Below, piece by piece: positions 1-6,396 of a stretch of DNA of 6,675 nt. How positions within the stretch are numbered: the first letter of the stretch is position 1; every line of letters starts with the position of its first letter. The notes under the pieces are model-generated. The model did not search any database. It was not told the origin of the DNA and saw nothing but the letters and a program-made list of their open reading frames with translations. The translations under genes and the position numbers were made by a program. This DNA is from Lachnospiraceae bacterium (GTDB lineage: Bacteria; Bacillota; Clostridia; Lachnospirales; Lachnospiraceae): the NCBI GenBank assembly GCA_017483425.1, contig JAFUWM010000020.1, positions 1 to 6,675 of the forward strand, read 5' to 3'.

Positions 1-905
1 GTAAATATCCAAAAATACACCGTCGAATAAAAATGCTCAAAAAACCACATATGATCCAGCAGTGCCATCCTGTATCCGTCCACCACATAAAATACCGGAT
101 TGAGCTTAAACACTATCTGCCATGGTCTGGGAAGGTTATTTATATCCCACATTATTGGCGTGATCCAGACGCCTACCTGCAGCAGTATGCTTATGATCTG
201 ACCGAGATCCCTGAAAAAAACGATCACGGAGCAGGTAATATACGAGATCCCGAGAACCAGCAGAAAAGTACAGAGTGAAAAGTAAAAGATCTGTATCCAG
301 TATACATTGGGGTAGATGCCGTTAAGTATCAGGATAATAAGCGTCACCGCCACAAGAAACACATGGATAAAAAGCGTTGACATTATCTTGATGATCGGAA
401 GAATACTTATCTTAAATACGACTTTTTTTACCAGAAAAGAGTATGCCAGAAGCGCTCCCGTACCGGAACCCCATGCATCCGAAAAGAAAAACCAGGGCAC
501 TATCCCGACTATAAGCCAGCAGACGAAAGGATAGTTCTGCGTCTCAGATACCGGTGTCCTCCCGCCCATCGTAAACACAAACCAGTACACAAGCACTGTT
601 ACCGCAGGCTGTAAAAAGATCCAGACGATGCCCATATAGGAGCCCGCGTACTTAGAGCGGAAATCATTCTTCGAGAGCTTCCAGATCAGCTTCCTGTTAG
701 CCCAGAGCTCCTGCGGGAGGATTATGATCCTGTCATACAGCTTGGCAAATACGATAAACGCAGCCCACAGCACTATGACGGAGATGCATTTTTTTATAAG
801 CTCCTGCATGGGAACAGCAAGCGGATTATGATGAAAAACAATATAACAGGTCCAGATCACGGCTATAACCGCGACAACCATTATAACTTTTTTCTTTTTG
901 GTCAT
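1..905 (-). CDS. Polysaccharide ABC exporter permease (Wzm/RgpC/TagG type), C-terminus cut by window edge
   Basis: This is the membrane subunit of an ABC-2 type exporter that moves lipid-linked surface polysaccharide across the cytoplasmic membrane. The reading frame is open from the ATG at 905 to the left edge, giving 301 visible residues; probably only a few dozen are missing. Family signatures are clear: an amphipathic entry segment (LIWKLSKNDFRSKYAGSYMG, residues 73-92), then TM helices near 95-113, 127-142, 167-194 and 203-230, the conserved FFRDLGQII (230-238) followed by WITPIMWD (247-254), and LNPVFYVVDGYR (268-279). The start overlaps the rmlC stop as ATGA, so translation is probably coupled; only a weak GGGAT precedes it. 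Residues 1-70 form an unusual extension with hydrophobic stretches at 7-25 and 38-56, whereas family members usually start close to the entry segment. The partner ATPase (Wzt/RgpD) is expected just beyond the left edge. The family call is firm; the exact substrate is inferred from the rml neighbours. Confidence 0.93.
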   Translation of the reverse strand, partial: MTKKKKVIMVVAVIAVIWTCYIVFHHNPLAVPMQELIKKCISVIVLWAAFIVFAKLYDRIIILPQELWANRKLIWKLSKNDFRSKYAGSYMGIVWIFLQPAVTVLVYWFVFTMGGRTPVSETQNYPFVCWLIVGIVPWFFFSDAWGSGTGALLAYSFLVKKVVFKISILPIIKIMSTLFIHVFLVAVTLIILILNGIYPNVYWIQIFYFSLCTFLLVLGISYITCSVIVFFRDLGQIISILLQVGVWITPIMWDINNLPRPWQIVFKLNPVFYVVDGYRMALLDHMWFFEHFYSTVYFWIF

Positions 906-1465
906 TTTATCCCGCGGGATGTCTTATATTCCGCAAAATCCGGCCATCCCCTGTCTCTGTCGTTTATGTTAAGCTCCCCGCCGATCTCGGGCCATTCAAC
1001 CCCTATCTCGTTGTCATTATAGGGAAGTCCGCCCTCATCCCCGGGATGATAGAAATCAGTACATTTATAGCAGAACTCCGCCGTATCCGAGAGGACCAGA
1101 AAGCCGTGCGCGAAATTCTTCGGGATAAAGAACTGTTTTTTATTCTCCTCCGAAAGCAGCGCTCCGAACCACTTCCCAAAGGTTGGAGATCCGGCTCTCA
1201 GATCGACCGCCACGTCATAAACCTCGCCCCTTACTACCCTCACGAGCTTATCCTGGGGATGCTCTATCTGGAAATGCAATCCTCTGAGCACTCCTTTGGT
1301 GCTTGAGCTCTGGTTGTCCTGTACGAAGACCTCCGGTATGCCCGCCTCCTTGAAGTCGTTATAATTATACGTCTCCATGAAGTATCCCCGTTCATCTCCG
1401 AAAACCTGCGGCGTGATGACCTTCAGCCCTTCGATTTCGCATGTTTCTACGCTGATCTTACCCAA
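902..1465 (-). CDS. rmlC: dTDP-4-dehydrorhamnose 3,5-epimerase RmlC (TTG start)
   Basis: RmlC epimerises C3 and C5 of dTDP-4-keto-6-deoxy-D-glucose to give dTDP-4-keto-L-rhamnose, the third step of dTDP-L-rhamnose synthesis in the cytoplasm. The cupin fold is recognisable throughout. RGLHFQ (61-66) holds the catalytic His64; Lys73 and Asp84 (EVYDVAVDLR) match conserved active-site positions; Tyr133 (FCYKCTDFYH) is the expected catalytic tyrosine; FIPKNFAHGF (113-122) and NDRD (168-171) are family motifs. A longer ATG start at 1498 would give 198 residues. I prefer TTG at 1465 because AAGGAG lies 7 bases upstream, the product is then 187 residues, usual for RmlC, and the protein begins MGKISVETCEIEGLKV as relatives do. 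The stop overlaps the start of the exporter permease (ATGA). It follows the GH25 gene by 16 bases. Function is very secure; the start is likely. Confidence 0.96.
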   Translation of the reverse strand: MGKISVETCEIEGLKVITPQVFGDERGYFMETYNYNDFKEAGIPEVFVQDNQSSSTKGVLRGLHFQIEHPQDKLVRVVRGEVYDVAVDLRAGSPTFGKWFGALLSEENKKQFFIPKNFAHGFLVLSDTAEFCYKCTDFYHPGDEGGLPYNDNEIGVEWPEIGGELNINDRDRGWPDFAEYKTSRGIK

Positions 1466-1472
1466 TTCTATG

Positions 1473-1478
1473 CTCCTT
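1473..1478 (-). promoter_or_regulatory. Ribosome binding site deciding the rmlC TTG start
   Basis: AAGGAG on the minus strand, in the 16-base gap between the GH25 stop (TAA, 1484-1482) and rmlC, 7 bases before TTG at 1465. It is one of the two best Shine-Dalgarno matches in the window (the other precedes rmlB). The alternative ATG at 1498-1496 lies upstream of this site and cannot use it, which supports the non-ATG start. Confidence 0.8.
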
Positions 1479-1481
1479 ATA

Positions 1482-2735
1482 TTATCGTATGTACACATCC
1501 AGATCCACGCGCCCTGTAATCCCGTCCACGCTTCCGCTAGATGTATACTGCCAGAGATTATAATCCCCCTCATATGTCGGGCCTGCCGCACGGTACTGCG
1601 CAAGCCACTTTGTATATGGCGCAAGCACCTCCATATTAAGACGGTTTGTCATCCATGTCTTGTTGGCATACACTCCCGCTTTGTATCCGAGGCTCTCCGC
1701 TGTCTCACAGAAAGTCCTGACTATCTCCGTCCTCGTCGCTGCATCCAGAGCATCGGCCCGCCCTCCGTTCACATTCCCGGAGCTTTCCACATCCAGAAAT
1801 ACCGGAAGCGCGAGATCTGACGCGTTCACAAGCGAAGCCACGGCTTCTGCCTCTTCTCTTGCTTCGTCGATACTCACGGCCTGAGTGAAGAAGTACACTC
1901 CCGTCCTCACTCCTGCGGCCTTTGCTCCTGCAAGATTCTGTCTGAAATACGGATCCTCTACGAGTACCCCTGTGCTGGAGCCTCTGTAGCCCGCCCTTAT
2001 TATCGCGAATTCTATACCAGAAGCTTTGACCCTGTTCCAGTCTATTTCCTTATTATACTTTGATACGTCTATGCCGAGGGTTCCCTGCGGGAGCTCTGCG
2101 CTTCCTGAAACCGTCCCCTCTCCTTCACTCTCGGCCTCGACCTCCCTCTCATCGGGAGTTGCCGCTGTATCCTCCGCAGTAGCGTCAATGTCTGACTCCT
2201 GCATGACTATACTTCTTATCCCCGAGGATTCCTTATACTTTATCTTAGGTTTTACAGTGATGGATGAGGTTTCGACAATACCCGATCCGTTCGTGGCTTC
2301 CACGGTATAATCTCCGGGAACCATCTCACCAAGGTATATGACACCATCCCCGTCATCATCCTCGGCTTCAAATGCCTCGCCGCTATCGCCGATCACAAGC
2401 GCCGTCCAATGCATCTCATCGGATGCTCCTCCGGTGCTGTTCACTATCTGTATCTTAAGGTCGGATTCGCTCGATGTGAGAAGCAGTACATAGCCGCTGC
2501 CCATATCCGGTCCGTAATCCGTTTCGTCATCATAGAAGCTTTCGTCAAGTCCTGCTTCATTATCAGACGCAGTCTCATTCTCAGCTTCAACGCCCTCTTC
2601 CGTCCGCTCTTCGTACCCGCCATAAGGCTCTGAGTCCCTGTTAAGGCTTACCGCAAGTATCACGATAAAGGCAAGGCAGTTGAACCCTATTATAAGCGCA
2701 GGTATAAGCCATATGCTCCGCTTACTGCGCCCCAT
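1482..2735 (-). CDS. Membrane-anchored GH25 lysozyme (N-acetylmuramidase) with beta-type domain and acidic stalk
   Basis: This is a predicted extracellular muramidase, cleaving the MurNAc-GlcNAc bond of peptidoglycan, in 417 residues. A short basic N-terminus (MGRSKR) is followed by a single hydrophobic segment at about 8-30 that could be an uncleaved signal anchor. Residues 34-80 are a strongly acidic stalk (18 Asp/Glu against one Arg). Residues 81-165 look like a small beta-sandwich of Cna-B or prealbumin-like type, with DDDGDGVIYLGEMVPGDYTV at 126-145. An acidic Ser/Thr/Ala linker runs to about 215. The GH25 domain fills 219-417: GIDVSKYNKEIDW (221-233) with Asp223, FLDVES (313-318) with the catalytic pair Asp315 and Glu317, KWLAQY (376-381), LWQYTSSG (394-401), and the closing VDLDVY. 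All expected catalytic residues are present. It begins 6 bases after the rmlA stop and lacks a good Shine-Dalgarno, so coupling to rmlA is likely. Its place inside an rml operon suggests a job in wall remodelling for the polysaccharide (inference). Confidence 0.93.
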   Translation of the reverse strand: MGRSKRSIWLIPALIIGFNCLAFIVILAVSLNRDSEPYGGYEERTEEGVEAENETASDNEAGLDESFYDDETDYGPDMGSGYVLLLTSSESDLKIQIVNSTGGASDEMHWTALVIGDSGEAFEAEDDDGDGVIYLGEMVPGDYTVEATNGSGIVETSSITVKPKIKYKESSGIRSIVMQESDIDATAEDTAATPDEREVEAESEGEGTVSGSAELPQGTLGIDVSKYNKEIDWNRVKASGIEFAIIRAGYRGSSTGVLVEDPYFRQNLAGAKAAGVRTGVYFFTQAVSIDEAREEAEAVASLVNASDLALPVFLDVESSGNVNGGRADALDAATRTEIVRTFCETAESLGYKAGVYANKTWMTNRLNMEVLAPYTKWLAQYRAAGPTYEGDYNLWQYTSSGSVDGITGRVDLDVYIR

Positions 2736-2741
2736 ATTATA

Positions 2742-3611
2742 TTAAAGTCCGTTAGCTATATCCTTAAGGTACTGCCCGTACGCCGTCTTCTCAAGCGGCT
2801 CGGAAAGCTTTAAAAGCTGTTCCCTATCTATATAGCCTTTCTTATATGCGATCTCCTCTATGCAGGAAATATAAAGCCCCTGTCTCTTCTGAAACGCCGA
2901 AACAAAATCCGCCGCATCAAGCAGCATGTCATGCGATCCGGTATCAAGCCACGCAAAACCTCTGCCGAGTGTTTCTACAAAAAGATCGCCGCGGCGGAGG
3001 TATTCATTATTCACCGACGTAATCTCTATCTCACCCCTCGCTGAAGGCTTTACATTCCTGGCTATATCCACTACGTCATTGTCATAGAAATACAATCCCG
3101 GTACCGCATAGTTGCTCTTGGGATGCTCAGGCTTCTCCTCTATGGATATGGCACGCCCGTCCCCGTCAAACTCTACAACGCCGTACTCTGTAGGGTCTTT
3201 TACATAGTAGCCGAATATTGTCGCTCCGGTCTTTCTCTCTACCGCAGCCTTAAGCGTCTTTGAAAAGCTCTGACCGTAGAATATATTGTCCCCCAGAACC
3301 ATGGCCACATTATCGCTTCCAATGAAATCCGCGCCTATGATAAAAGCGTCCGCCAGACCCCTCGGTGACTCCTGTACTGCGTAGCTTATATTGAGTCCAA
3401 GCTGGGAGCCGTCTCCGAAAAGCTCCTCAAATCCCGGCAGATCACGGGGCGTTGATATTATGAGTATATCCCTTATCCCTGCCAGCATAAGCGTTGACAG
3501 AGGATAATATATCATAGGCTTATCGTAGACCGGCATCATCTGTTTGCTCACAGCCTTTGTGAGCGGATAGAGCCTCGTGCCGGATCCTCCGGCCAGTATT
3601 ATTCCTCTCAT
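2742..3611 (-). CDS. rmlA: Glucose-1-phosphate thymidylyltransferase RmlA
   Basis: RmlA joins glucose-1-phosphate and dTTP to give dTDP-glucose and pyrophosphate, the entry step of the pathway and usually its feedback point (known for the family). The 289 residues match the usual length of about 290. The nucleotide-binding signature GGSGTRLYPLT (8-18) carries Arg13, followed by SKQMMPVYDKPMIYYPL (22-38). LGDNIFYG (106-113) includes the metal-binding Asp108, and EKPEHPKSNYAVPGLYFYD (159-177) and WLDTGSHD (221-228) are family hallmarks. An upstream in-frame ATG at 3692 would add 27 residues that read through the end of rmlB and have no counterpart in the family, so the start is set at 3611, where ATGA overlaps the rmlB stop. 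A loose AGAGG sits 11 bases before it. The residues and length indicate the short-chain RmlA type rather than a UDP-glucose pyrophosphorylase. Confidence 0.97.
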   Translation of the reverse strand: MRGIILAGGSGTRLYPLTKAVSKQMMPVYDKPMIYYPLSTLMLAGIRDILIISTPRDLPGFEELFGDGSQLGLNISYAVQESPRGLADAFIIGADFIGSDNVAMVLGDNIFYGQSFSKTLKAAVERKTGATIFGYYVKDPTEYGVVEFDGDGRAISIEEKPEHPKSNYAVPGLYFYDNDVVDIARNVKPSARGEIEITSVNNEYLRRGDLFVETLGRGFAWLDTGSHDMLLDAADFVSAFQKRQGLYISCIEEIAYKKGYIDREQLLKLSEPLEKTAYGQYLKDIANGL

Positions 3612-4687
3612 ACCTTGTACATCCTCTTGTAATAATCCTGATAGCTGCCGGATGTCACATTTTCCATCCAGTCGGAATGCTCCAGATACCATTTCACAGT
3701 GAGCCTTATCCCGTCCTCAAACTTCGTATCGGGAAGCCAGCCAAGCTCCTTGCTTATCTTATCAGGCGCTATCGCGTATCTCCTGTCATGACCTTTCCTG
3801 TCTTCCACGAAGGTTATCAGGTCTTCCGAAACGTTTGCTTTCCTCGGATCATCATCAGGAAGGATTTCCTGCAGGGTCTTTATTATCGTCTTTACTATCT
3901 GTATATTCTCGCGCTCGTTATGTCCGCCGATATTGTATTTCTCCCCGGGCTTTCCCTTTTCTATGACCATATCAATGCCCTTGCAGTGGTCATCCACATA
4001 GAGCCAGTCACGCACGTTTTTACCATCTCCGTATACCGGAAGCTTCTTTCCGGATAAGGCATTGTTTATGATAAGAGGGATCAGCTTCTCCGGGAACTGA
4101 TACGGACCGTAGTTATTAGAGCAGTTCGTGATATTAGCCGGAAAATGGTATGTATCGACATAAGCCTTAACCAGAAGATCCGCTGACGCCTTGCTCGCTG
4201 AATACGGCGAATGCGGATCATACGGCGTAGTCTCATAGAAATAATCCGCCGGATCGCTCAATGAGCCGTACACCTCATCCGTAGACACATGCAGGAATTT
4301 CTTTCCCTCCTTAAAGCTTCCGTCCTTGTTCTCCCATGCCGCCTTTGCCGCATTAAGCATGACGGCGGTTCCCAGCACGTTGGTCTCCACAAAGACCTCC
4401 GGATTTACGATAGAGCGGTCAACGTGGCTCTCTGCCGCAAAATGTACCACTACGTCTATATCATTCTCCGCAAATATCTTTTCGATCGCTTCTTTATCCC
4501 TGATATCCGCCTTGATAAAGGAATAATTCTTCCTGTCCTCGACTCCGGAAAGGTTTCCCAGATTTCCCGCATATGTGAGCGCATCGACATTTATAATCCT
4601 GATGTCATCTCCGTATTTGCGGAACATGTAATAAACGAAATTTGAACCGATAAAGCCGGCACCCCCCGTAACCAGATAAGTACGCAT
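3608..4687 (-). CDS. rmlB: dTDP-glucose 4,6-dehydratase RmlB
   Basis: RmlB converts dTDP-glucose to dTDP-4-keto-6-deoxy-glucose with bound NAD+, the second step of the pathway. It is an extended short-chain dehydrogenase of 359 residues, slightly longer than the common 330-350. The Rossmann signature TGGAGFIGSN is at 7-16. HFAAESHVDRSI (82-93) is typical of the family. The active site shows STDEVYG (135-141), with the Thr136-Asp137-Glu138 triad that separates dehydratases from epimerases, and Tyr162-x-x-x-Lys166 in SPYSASK. NNYGPYQFPEKLIPL (191-205), RDWLYVDDH (226-234) and DRRYAI (301-306) are further hallmarks. It is preceded by AAGGAG and by its own promoter, so it probably opens a transcription unit with rmlA, the lysozyme gene, rmlC and the exporter. 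The stop overlaps rmlA by 4 bases (ATGA). Confidence 0.97.
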   Translation of the reverse strand: MRTYLVTGGAGFIGSNFVYYMFRKYGDDIRIINVDALTYAGNLGNLSGVEDRKNYSFIKADIRDKEAIEKIFAENDIDVVVHFAAESHVDRSIVNPEVFVETNVLGTAVMLNAAKAAWENKDGSFKEGKKFLHVSTDEVYGSLSDPADYFYETTPYDPHSPYSASKASADLLVKAYVDTYHFPANITNCSNNYGPYQFPEKLIPLIINNALSGKKLPVYGDGKNVRDWLYVDDHCKGIDMVIEKGKPGEKYNIGGHNERENIQIVKTIIKTLQEILPDDDPRKANVSEDLITFVEDRKGHDRRYAIAPDKISKELGWLPDTKFEDGIRLTVKWYLEHSDWMENVTSGSYQDYYKRMYKV

Positions 4688-4692
4688 AACAT

Positions 4693-4698
4693 CTCCTT
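4693..4698 (-). promoter_or_regulatory. Ribosome binding site of rmlB
   Basis: AAGGAG on the minus strand, within AAAAGGAGAT, ending 5 bases before the rmlB ATG at 4687. It confirms that start. With the predicted transcription start near 4717 the leader would be only about 30 bases, too short for a riboswitch. Confidence 0.8.
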
Positions 4699-4723
4699 TT
4701 TAATTGACAAATTACAACTTTTA

Positions 4724-4752
4724 AGTATACCAAATGCCGTACCTTGTTTCAA
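4724..4752 (-). promoter_or_regulatory. Sigma-A type promoter upstream of rmlB
   Basis: Reading the minus strand, TTGAAA (4752-4747) and TATACT (4729-4724) are separated by exactly 17 bases, and TGG directly before the -10 gives the extended TGn element. Each hexamer differs from consensus at one position (TTGACA, TATAAT). Initiation is expected near 4717, about 30 bases before the rmlB ATG. It lies in the only sizeable intergenic gap of the window (77 bases), 12 bases past the stop of the upstream membrane-protein gene. No terminator hairpin with a T-run is seen there, so read-through from upstream is also possible. No clear operator was found apart from a short AATT-GACA-AATT inverted repeat at 4703-4714 (plus strand) in the leader. 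Confidence 0.75.
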
Positions 4753-4764
4753 ACCCGATACAAT

Positions 4765-6396
4765 TCAGCGCATAGCCGCCGCGCCGAATCGCGATACGCA
4801 CGCTGTAATTATGAGCCAGACTAAAACAATATATCCGATAAGGTAAAACGAGAGATAATACATGGTCCATGTAGCGGGAGCCGTCAGAAAAAGTATCGGC
4901 AGTCTGAGCACTACCGCAGACATGGCGATAAAAAGCTTCCACTTGCGCTTTGCCAAAAGATATATCCACGCTATGACTATCACGCATATCGGTATGATTA
5001 TATCCCATACGAGTCTGTAAGTGATCCTTTCGGAAAAGTCCTCCCTGAGAGCCCCGAGAAAAAGTATGAACCGCTGCCTTAAGCCCTCGGATAACGGTCT
5101 GTTAAATACCGCGTTCCACGAGACAAACTCTCTCTGATTGTCATTCTGCTCATCGGGATCAAACAGGTAATACGCACCTGTGACATTGGTAGGATTCGTC
5201 CTTCCGTGGATCGCCGACGTGTCTATGAAAACCTTTATCCTCTCCTTTGCCACAGCCTTTGGATGCCTCACGCACAATCCAATAAAGGACCTCATGAAAT
5301 CACTGTATTCCTCGTCCGTATACTCGGAAATATTCAGATCATATTTCCACAAAAGATCCTCGCCGTTCTCTCCGGGATTATCCAGTATGACCTGCGTTCC
5401 CACTACCTTCTCTATATCTTCAAGCAATGCCTTATCCTCAACCGGATCGGCCGCTCTCACTACTTCCGCAAGAGGTCTCAATATGGCGACCACGGAGTAG
5501 TCGCTGTTTCCCGATTTGGCTTTCTGGTATGAGGATATCGCCATCATACCCATAAGTATTACGCATACGGTAAATATTTTCTTTTTAAGCGCGAGCATAT
5601 CCTTATCCTGTATGAAGATGAGCAGTATAACAACAGGCGCGTAAAGAAAGCCTTCACTCCTCCATGTGGAAAGCACCGCAGTCGCAAGTCCGAGGAATAA
5701 AAGAATCAGCCACCCTGTTTTACGGCTTCTGTACGATATGCATATGATGTATCCGAGCACAAAGACTTCATAGAAAATATACATTCCCATCCTGAACCCG
5801 GAATACTGATAAAGTATTACCGGCGGAAGCAGAAAAGGGATAAGCTTTATTACTATATCCGCTAACGGAAATTTTATCAGAGGTTTCCCCTGACAAAAAG
5901 TAAGCTCGAGATCCGTAAGGACATACGACACTATGATACCTGCTATAAAAATCTGAACGAAGATCACGCCTCCGGGTGTGGGGATAAGCTGCAAAAAAAG
6001 GTTTTGAAAAAATGATGACAGGAAATGCTGCCAGGGAAGCACATCGTAATGTCTAGCGCTCGCAAGCACGCCTATGTCATCCCAGTACCATGTTCCGGGC
6101 CATAGCAGGAGCAGTACGATAAAAAGGATAGTAAAATAAACGGCAAAAAACTGAAGTCCTCGTTTTATTGCCTTATTATCTTCCTTTGCCTGTCTGAATA
6201 TATAAAAAATGAAGCACCATACAGAGACCAAAAAAAAGAGAAAAAGTCCTTTCTGGATCCAGACATACGGATCCGATATAACAAAATCCAGAAAGCTTTT
6301 TCCAATCCCGAGTATCTGCCATAACGCCCACTGGACAATGGCGCAGAGAACGGGTATGATATATGGCTTTATTGTATCACCTGTCTTATTTTCCAT
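4765..6396 (-). CDS. Polytopic membrane protein, DUF6020-like, possible GT-C glycosyltransferase
   Basis: A 543-residue integral membrane protein with about ten to thirteen hydrophobic segments: roughly 12-30, 47-67, 80-98, 142-160, 181-197, 203-221, 228-243, 251-262, 274-288, then 463-482, 487-505 and 511-532. A soluble, mostly polar stretch of some 170 residues (about 290-460) probably lies outside the cell. After the third helix comes WPGTWYWDDIG (99-109), an acidic pair in a first large loop, the place where GT-C enzymes that use polyprenyl-phosphate sugars carry their catalytic acids. A STWRSEGFLYAP segment (243-254) is a second likely conserved site. I recall this layout from proteins labelled DUF6020 in Lachnospiraceae, but cannot verify the family here. 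The ATG overlaps the previous gene by 11 bases, with a weak AAGG ten bases upstream. Its place beside dTDP-sugar and export genes suggests transfer of a sugar or another group to the surface glycan; this is inference. Confidence 0.75.
   Translation of the reverse strand: MENKTGDTIKPYIIPVLCAIVQWALWQILGIGKSFLDFVISDPYVWIQKGLFLFFLVSVWCFIFYIFRQAKEDNKAIKRGLQFFAVYFTILFIVLLLLWPGTWYWDDIGVLASARHYDVLPWQHFLSSFFQNLFLQLIPTPGGVIFVQIFIAGIIVSYVLTDLELTFCQGKPLIKFPLADIVIKLIPFLLPPVILYQYSGFRMGMYIFYEVFVLGYIICISYRSRKTGWLILLFLGLATAVLSTWRSEGFLYAPVVILLIFIQDKDMLALKKKIFTVCVILMGMMAISSYQKAKSGNSDYSVVAILRPLAEVVRAADPVEDKALLEDIEKVVGTQVILDNPGENGEDLLWKYDLNISEYTDEEYSDFMRSFIGLCVRHPKAVAKERIKVFIDTSAIHGRTNPTNVTGAYYLFDPDEQNDNQREFVSWNAVFNRPLSEGLRQRFILFLGALREDFSERITYRLVWDIIIPICVIVIAWIYLLAKRKWKLFIAMSAVVLRLPILFLTAPATWTMYYLSFYLIGYIVLVWLIITACVSRFGAAAMR

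Noticed and set aside
33..534. Two plus-strand frames (33-278, 316-534) at the left edge
   Set aside because: The minus strand here encodes an uninterrupted exporter permease with strong family motifs, so these are antisense shadows.
1377..1820. Plus-strand open frame of 147 codons opposite the GH25 gene
   Set aside because: Runs antisense to the GH25 catalytic domain and rmlC; the product is rich in Cys, His, Arg and Pro without domain features. It is a shadow of the minus-strand codons.
2735..2745. TATAAT-like string (TTTAATATAATATG) just before the GH25 start
   Set aside because: No matching -35 hexamer at 16-18 bases; it is the A/T-rich rmlA stop region. Coupled translation explains the junction better.
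3612..3692. 27-residue N-terminal extension of RmlA from the ATG at 3692
   Set aside because: It is the out-of-frame reading of the rmlB 3' end; RmlA proteins begin at MRGIILAGGSGTR and the ATGA overlap fits that start.
3677..4057. Plus-strand open frames opposite rmlB (also 4289-4645 and 4326-4526)
   Set aside because: They lie entirely opposite a clearly conserved gene, have no ribosome binding site of note and no recognisable domain.
4703..4714. Short AATT-GACA-AATT inverted repeat in the rmlB leader
   Set aside because: Arms of four A/T bases are expected by chance; noted with the promoter but not called as an operator.
4753..4800. Possible terminator after the membrane-protein gene
   Set aside because: The GC-rich end of the gene has no stable hairpin followed by a T-run on the minus strand before the rmlB promoter.
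4721..5008. Minus-strand 95-codon frame over the promoter and the end of the membrane-protein gene
   Set aside because: Overlaps the DUF6020-like gene in another frame; no ribosome binding site or family features.
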